Below are positions 8,397 through 16,670 of a stretch of DNA of 64,000 bases, one piece after another (positions within the stretch are counted from its first letter, which is position 1; each line of letters starts with the position of its first letter). The DNA is from Sphingosinicella microcystinivorans (GTDB taxonomy: Bacteria; Pseudomonadota; Alphaproteobacteria; Sphingomonadales; Sphingomonadaceae), in NCBI RefSeq assembly GCF_003634215.1, contig NZ_RBWX01000009.1:1-64000 (forward strand), read 5' to 3'. Position numbers and translations under genes: made by a program. Below the pieces are notes generated by a model that saw only the letters and a list, made by a program, of their open reading frames with translations, was not told the DNA's origin and did no database searches.

Positions 8397-9116
8397 CTAC
8401 ATCTCGTCGGGGTAAACACCTTTTAAGACACTATCGAAATGGTACTTAACATTATCATTGCAGTCGCAAGATATTGATCGCATCCTCTCCAAGTTCTCCA
8501 GATGCACCCTCTTTCTGGAGACGGAGATAAGGCCGTCTCTTTTCATCGCGGCGATCACTCGACTTATATAGCTGCGACCAATTCCCAGCATTTGCGCAAG
8601 CTGATCCTGCGTCATTTCAATCGTGAGCGTCCCGGATCTTTCGACGGTGGACAACATCCACTTCGCAGCCCGCTGGTCGATGGTGTGTCCCGCATTGCAG
8701 GCCGTCGTCTGAAATATCTGGGCCATGAGGCAGTCGGCGTACCTGGCAAAAAGGTGGCGGATCGTTAGAGACTGGATTTTCAGCTCCTCGAGCCGCTGCG
8801 ACTCCATCACCAGGAAATGGCCGCCGTTTTGAACGGAACATCGCGCGTAAGCTGGTAGCCTGCCTTGGCTGACGATCCCGCCGATTGCGCCTTCCCGGCC
8901 GATCAAGGCCGTTTCGACCCCCTTGCCGTCCGGCAAGCCAACAAAAAACCCTGCCATCGCGGACCCGCACGGGAAATAAACGGACTCGACATGGTCGCCG
9001 GGGTCATAAATTGTTGTGCCCGTTGCAATCTGGAGTTCCCGAAGATGTGGCCCGAGAAGCTCAAGGTCGGAGGCCTTGAGAGCGTTCAAAAGATTGTTTT
9101 CAATTGTTTCTATCAT
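8397..9116 (-). CDS. Crp/Fnr-family transcriptional regulator
   Basis: A 239-residue regulator: an N-terminal cyclic-nucleotide-binding-type beta-roll (about residues 25-135, GTTIYDPGDHVESVYFP and VETALIGREGAIGG) and a C-terminal Crp-type winged HTH (TQDQLAQMLGIGRSYISRVI, about residues 170-195). The N-terminal Cys cluster of Fnr oxygen sensors is missing. This is the subtype common in alphaproteobacteria, with no obvious cAMP pocket. ATG 9116 has GAAGGTG immediately upstream; an upstream ATG at 9179 is less likely. It is divergent from the heme oxygenase/phytochrome pair and probably regulates it or itself through the repeats at 9183-9231. The signal is unknown. Confidence 0.85.
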   Translation of the reverse strand: MIETIENNLLNALKASDLELLGPHLRELQIATGTTIYDPGDHVESVYFPCGSAMAGFFVGLPDGKGVETALIGREGAIGGIVSQGRLPAYARCSVQNGGHFLVMESQRLEELKIQSLTIRHLFARYADCLMAQIFQTTACNAGHTIDQRAAKWMLSTVERSGTLTIEMTQDQLAQMLGIGRSYISRVIAAMKRDGLISVSRKRVHLENLERMRSISCDCNDNVKYHFDSVLKGVYPDEM

Positions 9117-9182
9117 TACACCTTCACCATCCTCCTGTCTTGTTTTGTAGGAACAGCGTTGCGGCCCGATTGGTTCCAAAAG

Positions 9183-9231
9183 TGTCCACTAGTGGGCAGA
9201 CCAAGCAGTGTGTTTTGTATATCAGTGGACA
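9183..9231. promoter_or_regulatory. Inverted repeats in the Crp/bphO divergent promoter
   Basis: TGTCCACT at 9183-9190 and AGTGGACA at 9224-9231 are perfect 8-bp inverted repeats. The left copy also overlaps a 10-bp palindrome, CCACTAGTGG, at 9186-9195. They sit 22-71 bp upstream of the heme oxygenase start. Dyad sites here fit an operator for the divergent Crp/Fnr regulator, although the sequence does not match the classical Crp or Fnr boxes. Confidence 0.45.
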
Positions 9232-9253
9232 TTCGGCTCGTGTGGAGTAGAAG

Positions 9254-9853
9254 GTGACGCTGCTTGTCGATACAGTTCCTCAGGAGTCGAACTCTGCTTC
9301 ACAGCGGGGACTTCGAGCGTTTCTAAAGACAAAAACTGCAGAAACTCACGATACTCTAGACAATATCTTTGCAGGTTTTTGCCTTGACGAAGAAAAGGGT
9401 TATCAGGATTTCTTGTCGGCACATTATGTCGCCTGGAGCGCAATGTCCCCCTATTGGGTCGATGCGCTGGCCAATACTCTTGAGATCCAGGCGCCCGACT
9501 ATTCAGCTTTGCTCGCAGCCGATTTGGAGGATATGCGCGATGGCGGAGCAGAAGCGCTTCCGACCCTTTCCGTAAAGCAGCCTCTTTCAGACGCGGGTCT
9601 GGCGTATGTGTTGGCCGGATCGCGGCTTGGCATCGGTGCGATCGCGCGCCGGCCGACCTGGGGCAACCTGAACCGCTGCGCCAACCGCTTCATCTCCGAT
9701 TCACAGGGCATTGATATTTTTCGGCGCCTGACCGCTTATTTCGACGGCCCTCACGGTCACCTTATCGACCGCGATATGGCCTTGCAGTCTGCACACGACT
9801 GTTTCGATGCATTCGCCGCTGCGGCGTATCTGGTAAAAGACCTGAAGAAATGA
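9254..9853 (+). CDS. bphO: Bacterial heme oxygenase (biliverdin-producing, BphO type)
   Basis: A 199-residue cytoplasmic enzyme that opens heme to biliverdin IXalpha, iron and CO. The N-terminal KTKTAETHDTLD motif carries the proximal heme ligand His32. The later SRLGIGAIARR segment corresponds to the distal-helix region of the BphO branch. Its length is typical. GTG 9254 is the start, with GGAG 6 nt upstream. The stop overlaps the next ATG by 4 bp (ATGA at 9850-9853), so the protein is translationally coupled to the phytochrome that needs its product as chromophore. This arrangement is well known for bacteriophytochromes. Confidence 0.92.
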   Translation: MTLLVDTVPQESNSASQRGLRAFLKTKTAETHDTLDNIFAGFCLDEEKGYQDFLSAHYVAWSAMSPYWVDALANTLEIQAPDYSALLAADLEDMRDGGAEALPTLSVKQPLSDAGLAYVLAGSRLGIGAIARRPTWGNLNRCANRFISDSQGIDIFRRLTAYFDGPHGHLIDRDMALQSAHDCFDAFAAAAYLVKDLKK

Positions 9854-12420
9854 CCAATTCGCCGCCCACCGACACTACTGTCGACCTTTCGTCCTGCGCG
9901 TCCGAACCGATCCACCTGATCGGGCGCATCCAGAGTTTCGGCTATCTTATCGCCGTATCCAGCGACTGTATCATCAACCACGTCTCGACCAATTGCGAGC
10001 GTTTGTTCGGCTGTCCGGCAGAGGCGTTGATAGGCACGCCTGCCAGTCAGTACATTTCCGCCGATGCTCTTCACGACATTCGATCCCGCCTGCAGGTGCT
10101 GGGGGCGGGAGATTCGGTTGACCGGCTCTTTGGTCTGGACCTGACGGGCTCCGGGCAGTTGTTCGACGTTGCCGTTCATGCCACCAGCCGATCGTTCGTG
10201 ATCGAGGCAGAGCCGGTTTCAGCAAACCGCCGGCAGGACTATGTCTCTTATGTGCGCCCGATGGTCGACCGCATGCGCGAATTGGGGTCGGTCGAGGAAA
10301 TCTGCAATCTGGCTGCTCGGCAATTGCGCGCGCTGACGCGGTTTGACCGGGTGATGGTCTATCGCTTCGAAAAGGACGGCGCCGGCGAAGTGATCGCCGA
10401 GAGCAGGAATGGGAACGTCGATGGGTTCTTGGGACTGCATTTCCCGGCGTCCGACATCCCCGCCCAGGCACGACACCTATATACGCGCAACTTGCTGCGC
10501 ATCATTTCCGACGTCGACGATCCCACGGTTCCGATCGTACCCGCAACCAATCCCAATGGAGAGCCGCTTGATCTTTCGATGAGCGGGCTGCGCGCGGTCT
10601 CGCCGATCCATATCGAATACTTGCGCAACATGGGCGTGAAGGCATCCATGTCCGTATCGATCATGAAGGGTGGCGAATTGTGGGGGCTGATGGCCTGTCA
10701 CCACTACACCCCCCTGCAACTCGATTACGCCGTACGCACGGCATGCGAACTGTTCGGCGAGTTCATGTCGTTCCTGCTCGAGCAGACCGAACTGCGACAG
10801 ATCAATACGCACAAGAACCTGGCGCTGCGCCTGCATGACGAAATCATGGCCCGCGTGGCAACGGGTGCGAGCATGATCGACGCTTTTGACGGCTTCTGTG
10901 AATCGATCAGCAAGGTCATCCCCTACGATTCCATCGCCGGCTGGATCGGCGGAGAACTCGTCAGCCATGGCAAGGTCCCCTCCAAGGAGGAGTTCGCGAA
11001 ACTGGTCCCCTTCCTGAACACGACAGGAACGAGCCAGATTTGGCAAACGGACAATTTGGCCAGAGTTTATCCCGCAGCCGCCGCGTTCGGTGAAGATTGC
11101 GCGGGCATCATGTCGCTGCCGGTTTCGCGTCGCCCCCGCGACTATATCGTTTTGTTTCGCAAGGCACAGGCGCAGAGCGTGAAATGGGCAGGAAACCCGC
11201 AAAAGCCGATCGAATATGGACCAAACGGCGCACGCCTGACACCGCGCAAGAGCTTCGACCTGTGGAAGGAAGAACGCGAAGGTTACAGCGCACCGTGGAC
11301 GGACGAGGAAGTGGCGACGGCGGAGAGCCTGCGGGTTACCCTTCTCGAAGTGGTGCTGCGGATGAGCGATGCAGCGCAGCAGGAACGAGACAAGGCAAGC
11401 AAAGTCCAGGAAACGCTGATCGCCGAGCTCAATCACCGTGTCCGCAATATCCTCAACCTGATCCGCGGTCTGGTCATACAAAGTCAGGAAAGCAATCAAT
11501 CCAAGGAAGAATTCGCCGAAGTCATCGGCGCTCGGATATACGCGCTGGCGCGTGCGCACGACCAGGTCACCAAACTCAATTGGGGGCCGGCTTCGTTGCA
11601 GAAGTTGATCCTCACGGAATGCGAGGCCTATGTCAGCGACAAGCTGGACCGGATTGAAATCACGGGCGTAGACGCGATGATCGAGCCTGCGGCCTTCTCG
11701 ACGCTGGCGCTTGTCTTCCATGAACTGATGACCAATTCATGCAAGTATGGCGCCCTGTCGGATCGGCATGGCGGCATCACCGTTTCCATCACGCAATCCG
11801 CATCAGGCGCAGTGGATATTGTGTGGACTGAGCGGGGTGGCCCCGCTGTCACGCAACCGACACGTCGCGGGTTCGGGTCGACAATCCTGGAGAGCACAAT
11901 TCCGCACGAGCTCGGCGGCAGTTCGTCCCTACGGTTCGAGCCCGAGGGGCTTGTCGCCGAGTTCTCGTTGCCAGCCCGCCACATTGTCGAAACCGCCGCC
12001 CTGGTTGCCGATGCTCCGAACGAGATCCTGCCATCCGACCACAACAGCAATCCCCACCTGTTGTCCGGAGATGTTCTGATCGTGGAGGACAACCTCATCA
12101 TCGCGATGGAAACCGAGCATAAGCTTATGTCGTTGGGCGCCGCTCACTGCCATATCGCAGGAAACACCTTCGCCGCCCTCGATATTGCGCGAAAGACTCG
12201 CCTGAGCTTCGCCGTACTCGACGTCAATCTGGGCATGGAGACATCCGAAGCGGTGGCGGCCTACCTGCTTGAAAACGATGTGCCGTTTGTGGTTGCAAGC
12301 GGTTATGGGGACGAGATCGCGAACAACCCTGCTTTGAGCCAGGCCGAGCGGGTTATGAAACCTTACTCCGAGATAGAACTCTCTGTCGCCATCGCCAAAT
12401 GTAAGTTGATCGACGCATAG
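9850..12420 (+). CDS. bphP: Bacteriophytochrome: PAS-GAF-PHY photosensor, HWE histidine kinase and fused receiver
   Basis: An 856-residue red/far-red photoreceptor. Cys16 in the N-terminal extension before the PAS domain is the expected biliverdin attachment site. The GAF domain contains the PASDIP motif (Asp202-Ile-Pro204) and the conserved chromophore-contact His254. The PHY tongue carries PRKSF (465-469). The transmitter has the ELNHRVRN H-box (phospho-accepting His529), the HELMTNSCKYGAL N-box and WTE near 659, marks of the HWE/HisKA_2 family. Residues about 740-856 form a receiver domain with acceptor Asp791 (LDVNLG) and switch Lys837. A receiver fused to the C-terminus suggests an internal phosphorelay or a phosphate sink. 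No separate output regulator is adjacent; the divergent Crp/Fnr gene is the only candidate partner. Confidence 0.95.
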   Translation: MTNSPPTDTTVDLSSCASEPIHLIGRIQSFGYLIAVSSDCIINHVSTNCERLFGCPAEALIGTPASQYISADALHDIRSRLQVLGAGDSVDRLFGLDLTGSGQLFDVAVHATSRSFVIEAEPVSANRRQDYVSYVRPMVDRMRELGSVEEICNLAARQLRALTRFDRVMVYRFEKDGAGEVIAESRNGNVDGFLGLHFPASDIPAQARHLYTRNLLRIISDVDDPTVPIVPATNPNGEPLDLSMSGLRAVSPIHIEYLRNMGVKASMSVSIMKGGELWGLMACHHYTPLQLDYAVRTACELFGEFMSFLLEQTELRQINTHKNLALRLHDEIMARVATGASMIDAFDGFCESISKVIPYDSIAGWIGGELVSHGKVPSKEEFAKLVPFLNTTGTSQIWQTDNLARVYPAAAAFGEDCAGIMSLPVSRRPRDYIVLFRKAQAQSVKWAGNPQKPIEYGPNGARLTPRKSFDLWKEEREGYSAPWTDEEVATAESLRVTLLEVVLRMSDAAQQERDKASKVQETLIAELNHRVRNILNLIRGLVIQSQESNQSKEEFAEVIGARIYALARAHDQVTKLNWGPASLQKLILTECEAYVSDKLDRIEITGVDAMIEPAAFSTLALVFHELMTNSCKYGALSDRHGGITVSITQSASGAVDIVWTERGGPAVTQPTRRGFGSTILESTIPHELGGSSSLRFEPEGLVAEFSLPARHIVETAALVADAPNEILPSDHNSNPHLLSGDVLIVEDNLIIAMETEHKLMSLGAAHCHIAGNTFAALDIARKTRLSFAVLDVNLGMETSEAVAAYLLENDVPFVVASGYGDEIANNPALSQAERVMKPYSEIELSVAIAKCKLIDA

Positions 12421-12771
12421 GCTCGGTGCCGACTGTCAAAAGTTCGGCTCCCGTCTGCGATTGCAACCCCCTTGGTGGAGAAGGGCGCACGCCGATCATC
12501 CGATTCCGTATCGAGACAGATGGTACCAGAGTGGCCGAACAAATCTCCCACGGAATGCACGACGCGCCCCAGTCCAAATCTCGTACTTCATGATCTCCAC
12601 ATGAGAGCGGCGCGTCCTTGCACGCAGGTGATCGCCAACGCCCTTGTAAATGTACCGGCATCGCCGCAACGGAGATAAAATGTGGTCTGCGCGGCGCAAC
12701 ATCTTGCTGCGCCCGCACGATTTCTGTGACAACAGAGCGCCCCTGATAGAAAAATGCCGTTCAAGGACGAT
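12421..12771. other. Intergenic region without recognisable gene, probable promoter of D-amino-acid cluster
   Basis: These 351 bp separate the phytochrome gene from the D-amino-acid gene cluster. No frame looks like a conserved protein. A GGCGCA/TGCGCC dyad lies near 12695-12715. A stretch at about 12533 resembles the start of a serine tRNA but does not fold as one. Base composition and codon style change across this point: the genes to the right use GCG/CGC-rich codons much more heavily. Confidence 0.4.
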
Positions 12772-13911
12772 ATGACACCCTCCCCACAATCATTGCTCCA
12801 AGCACCGACGCCCGCATTGGTTCTCGATGAGGCCCGCCTCACTGCAAATATTCGCCGGATGGAAGACCATCTCGCGCCCTTCGACGTCGTCTTCCGTCCG
12901 CATGTCAAAACGGCCAAATCGCCGGACGTGCTTCGTACGGTTTTTGGCGGTACCGGGCCGATCACTGTGTCGACGCTCCTGGAAGCCCAAATGTTCGCGG
13001 AGGCAGGCTTCGACGACATCCTCTATGCGGTGGGCATCGTTCCAGCGAAGCTGGATGCCGTCCGCACGCTGGCGGATGCGGGCGTCCGTATGCAGATCAT
13101 TCTGGACGAAGCGGATGTCGCACACGCGGTCGCGGATACCATCGCCGGCAACAGCGGCATTACGGTGCTGATCGAAGTGGATTGCGACGGCCATCGTTCC
13201 GGCGTCGCGCCGGAGGCGGACGACCTTCTCGTCATCGGCCGCACTTTGGCCGATGCGGGGCTGCTCTGCGGCGTCCTGACCCACGCTGGCGAAAGCTACA
13301 GTTGCCAAGGCGCGGATGCGATTGCCGCCCACGCGGAGATCGAGCGCGCCGGTCTCGTGCGCGCCGCGGAAAGGCTGCGCGCGGCGGGGCTTCCCTGCCC
13401 TGTCGTCAGCATGGGCTCGACCCCGACGGCATTGTTCGTGCAGGCGCTCGACGGGATCACCGAGGTGCGCGCGGGCGTGTATATGTTTCAGGATCTGGTG
13501 ATGGCCGGGATCGGCGTCTGCCAGCCAGAGGAGATCGCGCTTTCGGTGCTTGCGACCGTGATCGGCTATCAGAAGGCGCAGGGGCGCCTCGTCATCGATG
13601 CAGGCTGGATGGCCATGTCGCGCGATCGCGGCACGGCGGCGCAGCGTGTCGATCAGGGCTACGGGCTCGTTTGCGATGCAGGTGGCACGATCATCGGCGA
13701 TCTCATCGTCACCGGTGCCAATCAGGAACACGGGCTCGTCGGGCACCGCGACGGCACACCCCTCGATTTCTCCGCCTATCCGATCGGCACCCGCCTGCGC
13801 ATTCTCCCCAATCATGCCTGCGCCACCGCAGCACAGCATCCCGCCTATCTCCTTTCCAACCGTGACGGCATGGTTAGGGCTCGTTGGCCACGCTTCTCCG
13901 GCTGGATGTGA
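12772..13911 (+). CDS. D-threonine aldolase / D-serine dehydratase-type PLP enzyme (DSD1-like, fold III)
   Basis: A 379-residue fold-type III PLP enzyme acting on D-beta-hydroxy amino acids, either cleaving them (D-threonine aldolase: D-Thr to glycine and acetaldehyde) or dehydrating them (D-serine dehydratase: D-Ser to pyruvate and ammonia). The alanine-racemase-like N-terminal barrel carries RPHVKTAKS with Schiff-base Lys46. The C-terminal domain ends with NHACATAAQHP, where His348 and Cys350 match the divalent-metal site of the DSD1 family. I chose ATG 12772 because AAGGA lies 7 nt upstream; ATG 12754 would add six residues with a poorer site. It heads a + strand run with a D-aminoacylase and a DgcN-type protein. 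Aldolase and dehydratase cannot be separated by eye. Confidence 0.85.
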   Translation: MTPSPQSLLQAPTPALVLDEARLTANIRRMEDHLAPFDVVFRPHVKTAKSPDVLRTVFGGTGPITVSTLLEAQMFAEAGFDDILYAVGIVPAKLDAVRTLADAGVRMQIILDEADVAHAVADTIAGNSGITVLIEVDCDGHRSGVAPEADDLLVIGRTLADAGLLCGVLTHAGESYSCQGADAIAAHAEIERAGLVRAAERLRAAGLPCPVVSMGSTPTALFVQALDGITEVRAGVYMFQDLVMAGIGVCQPEEIALSVLATVIGYQKAQGRLVIDAGWMAMSRDRGTAAQRVDQGYGLVCDAGGTIIGDLIVTGANQEHGLVGHRDGTPLDFSAYPIGTRLRILPNHACATAAQHPAYLLSNRDGMVRARWPRFSGWM

Positions 13912-14005
13912 TCGCGACTTGCGCCCTCCCGGCCCTCATGTCAGAAAGATAACAATGACAAGATTCAGGCGACTATCCGAACATCGCCGCTAGGAGAGAG
14001 CCCTC

Positions 14006-15508
14006 ATGATTCGATCGGTGCTGCGTGCCGCGCTCGTTCCCATGGTCGCGCTTTGGGCGACGGCCTCCGCGGCGGAGAATTTTGTCATTGTCGGCGCAAC
14101 GGTCGTCGACGGCACAGGCGCTCCGGCACACAAAGCCGACGTTCGGGTCAAGGACGGCCGCATCGCCGCTGTCGGCAAGCACGCGCGCAGCAAAGGTGTT
14201 GCTGTCATCGACGGCAGCGGTCTCGTGCTCGCACCCGGCTTCATCGATACGCACAGCCACCACGACCGTAATCTCGATGCGCACCGCGATGCGCTCGCGG
14301 CGGCGGCGCAGGGCATCACGACAATCGTCGTCGGGCAGGATGGCGGCGGACCATTACCCGTCGCCGGCCTGTTCGCGAAGCGCGAGGCGCAGCCCGCGGC
14401 TGTGAACGTCGCCACGTACATTGGCCACAACAGCGTCCGCGATGCCGTGATGGGTGCGGACTACAAGCGCGTGGCGACCCCCGCCGAGGTTGATCGCATG
14501 GTCGCCGTCGTCGAGGAGAACATGCGCGCAGGCGCACTCGGCCTTTCGACCGGCCTCGAATATGATCCGGGCATCTATTCAGACCCGTCCGAGGTGATGG
14601 CGCTCGCGCGTGCCACCGCGCGCCATGGCGGACGCTACATCAGCCATATGCGCAGCGAGGATACGCGTCTCGACGCCGCGATCGACGAGCTTCTGGAGAT
14701 CGGCCGTACCGCGCACCTTCCCGTGCAGATCTCGCACTTCAAGATCGCGATCGTCGACCGCTGGGGCGAGACCGCCCCCCTCCTCGCGAAGCTCGATGCC
14801 GCGCGCCGCGCAGGTATTGACGTGACGGCAGACGTTTACCCCTACACCTATTGGCAATCGAATCTCGAAGTGCTGTTGCCGAAGCGGGATTTCACCGATC
14901 TTACCGCGGCCGAATTCGCGCTCGCGCACATGGCGCGGCCGGAGGATTTGCGCCTCACCCAATATCCCGCCAACCCCGCCTATGTCGGCAAGACTGTTGC
15001 CGACGTTGCCGCATTGCGCGGCGTGCCCCCGGCGCGCGCCTATCTCGACCTCATTGTCGAGGGCGAAGCGAAGGGCATGTCGAACGCGGCCATGGGTCGC
15101 TCGATGGCGGATGACGATGTCGCTGCGCTCATCGCCTGGCCGCACAGCAACATCTGCTCGGACGGCGGCATCGAGGATGCGCACCCGCGCGGCGCTGGCG
15201 CCTTCCCCCGCGTGCTGGCATGGATGGTGCGCGAGACCGGTCGGCTGACGCTCGAAGAGGCTGTCCACAAGATGAGCGGACTTGCCGCCGATCACGTTGG
15301 CATCGCAGACCGCGGCCGCATTGTAGTTGGAAAGGCTGCCGATCTCGTGCTGTTCGATCCGGCAACCGTCGCAGACCGCGCGACGATTGAAAACCCCACC
15401 GCCCTCCCCGTCGGAATCCGCACCGTGTGGGTGAATGGCATCGCTGTCGTCGAGGCCGGCACCCCCACGGGCGCACTGCCCGGCCAGGCGATCCGCCGGG
15501 CCAACTGA
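14006..15508 (+). CDS. N-acyl-D-amino-acid deacylase (D-aminoacylase), exported
   Basis: A 500-residue amidohydrolase-superfamily enzyme that hydrolyses N-acyl-D-amino acids to the free D-amino acid and a carboxylate. A signal peptide (about residues 1-23, ending WATASAAE) places it in the periplasm. The strand-1 metal motif is intact (GFIDTHSHHD, His83 and His85). QISHFKI supplies further ligands, and HSNICSDGGIEDAHPRG carries the catalytic Asp on strand 8. The C-terminus has the usual small beta domain (GRIVVGKAADLVLFDP). GGAGAGAG lies 8 nt upstream of the ATG. It lies 94 bp after the D-threonine aldolase/dehydratase gene and 24 bp before the DUF1611 gene, probably one transcript. Acyl-chain and side-chain preference cannot be read off. 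Confidence 0.9.
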   Translation: MIRSVLRAALVPMVALWATASAAENFVIVGATVVDGTGAPAHKADVRVKDGRIAAVGKHARSKGVAVIDGSGLVLAPGFIDTHSHHDRNLDAHRDALAAAAQGITTIVVGQDGGGPLPVAGLFAKREAQPAAVNVATYIGHNSVRDAVMGADYKRVATPAEVDRMVAVVEENMRAGALGLSTGLEYDPGIYSDPSEVMALARATARHGGRYISHMRSEDTRLDAAIDELLEIGRTAHLPVQISHFKIAIVDRWGETAPLLAKLDAARRAGIDVTADVYPYTYWQSNLEVLLPKRDFTDLTAAEFALAHMARPEDLRLTQYPANPAYVGKTVADVAALRGVPPARAYLDLIVEGEAKGMSNAAMGRSMADDDVAALIAWPHSNICSDGGIEDAHPRGAGAFPRVLAWMVRETGRLTLEEAVHKMSGLAADHVGIADRGRIVVGKAADLVLFDPATVADRATIENPTALPVGIRTVWVNGIAVVEAGTPTGALPGQAIRRAN

Positions 15509-15532
15509 ACCTCCCACCGGAGACCGAAACCC

Positions 15533-16540
15533 ATGCAACCACCATTTCTGCTCTTTCTGGGCACGGCTCCCGATATCGGCTGGGCCAAGACCGCCTCGGG
15601 CCTTGCTGAATGGCGCGCGGACGACTGCGCGGGCCAGTATCGCATGGAAGGTTGCCTGGTCGATCTCGGCCTGCCCGACATGACCTTCGCCGAAGCCACT
15701 GCGAAGGGCGTGCGCACGCTGGTGATCGGCATCGCCAACGACGGCGGCTACATCGCCCCCGAATGGATCCCGCACATCACGGCGGCGCTCGCGGCGGGTC
15801 TCGATGCTGCGGCCGGGCTGCATCAGCGCCTTGCCGATCACCCGGAAATTTCCAAAGCCGCGCAGGCGCACGGACGGACGCTGCATGATCTCCGGCGTCC
15901 GCAGCAAACGTTCAAAACGGGGACAGGCAGGAAGCGCTCCGGCCGCCGTATGCTGATGGTCGGCACGGATTGCGCCGTGGGCAAGAAATACACCGCGCTC
16001 GCCATCGATCGCGAACTCCGGCGGCGCGGCGCGGCCTCCACCTTCTGCCCCACCGGCCAGACCGGCATCATGATCACGGGCCGCGGCATCGCGATTGACT
16101 CGGTCGTTGCCGACTTCATCTCGGGCGCGGCGGAATGGCTCTCCCCTGATGCGGCGCCGGATCACTGGCACGTCATCGAGGGCCAGGGCGCACTGCTTCA
16201 CCCCGCCTATGCGGGCGTCACGCTTGGCCTCGTTCACGGCAGCCAGCCCGACGCACTCGTCATCTGCCACGAAGCGGGACGCCGGGAGATACAGGGCTAT
16301 GAAGGCCAATATGCCTGCCCTTCGCTCACCGATGCTCTCGCCGTTCATGTCGCCGCTGCAAGGCTTACCAATCCCGATGCGCGCGGTATCGGCATCAGCC
16401 TCAACACCTCGCTTCTGAGCGAGGATGACGCCCGCGCTGCGATCCGCGACGCCGAAGCGGAGCTGGGGCTCCCCGCGTGCGATCCGATCAGGTTCGGACC
16501 AGCGCCCATCGTCGATCACCTGCTGGATGTGTTCGCGTGA
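15533..16540 (+). CDS. DUF1611 protein, DgcN-like (D-amino acid N-acetyltransferase type)
   Basis: A 335-residue cytoplasmic protein with the two DUF1611 domains: an N-terminal Rossmann-like part (residues 1-125) and a C-terminal P-loop part whose Walker A is GTDCAVGKK (144-152), followed by a TGQTGIMITG motif and ending EGQGALLHPAYAGVTLGL. Members of this family have been reported as DgcN, a D-glutamate N-acetyltransferase in a D-glutamate catabolic route; older annotations only say NAD-dependent epimerase-like or unknown. Here the usual dgcA partner is not adjacent. Instead the gene follows a D-aminoacylase, so the natural substrate may be another D-amino acid. GGAG lies 10 nt upstream. The family call is strong; the reaction is inferred. 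Confidence 0.8.
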   Translation: MQPPFLLFLGTAPDIGWAKTASGLAEWRADDCAGQYRMEGCLVDLGLPDMTFAEATAKGVRTLVIGIANDGGYIAPEWIPHITAALAAGLDAAAGLHQRLADHPEISKAAQAHGRTLHDLRRPQQTFKTGTGRKRSGRRMLMVGTDCAVGKKYTALAIDRELRRRGAASTFCPTGQTGIMITGRGIAIDSVVADFISGAAEWLSPDAAPDHWHVIEGQGALLHPAYAGVTLGLVHGSQPDALVICHEAGRREIQGYEGQYACPSLTDALAVHVAAARLTNPDARGIGISLNTSLLSEDDARAAIRDAEAELGLPACDPIRFGPAPIVDHLLDVFA

Positions 16541-16608
16541 GGGCGCGCGCCAGAATTCTCCGCCCCGGCGCTTTCTACGTTTCCCGCACCTCGCCCATCA
16601 TGGGATGA

Positions 16609-16654
16609 CAACTCTGTCGCGAATGTTATTCTGAAAACATTCGCGACAGAGTTG
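16609..16654. promoter_or_regulatory. Perfect 19-bp inverted repeat, probable RpiR operator
   Basis: Arms at 16609-16627 and 16636-16654 are exact reverse complements, 19 bp each, around the 8-nt spacer ATTCTGAA. The element ends 17 bp before the RpiR start codon and begins 69 bp after the DgcN-like stop. No T-run follows, so an intrinsic terminator is unlikely. RpiR/MurR proteins bind long palindromes as dimers or tetramers, so autoregulation is the simplest reading. Confidence 0.7.
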
Positions 16655-16670
16655 ACAGAGCGAGAATGAG

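Noticed and set aside
12530-12610. Stretch resembling the start of a serine tRNA
   Set aside because: No matching acceptor stem, anticodon arm or T-loop could be folded.
14579-16519. 646-codon open frame antisense to the D-aminoacylase and DUF1611 genes
   Set aside because: Low-complexity Arg/Ala/Gly composition expected from the complement of GC-rich codons; both sense genes have clear motifs.
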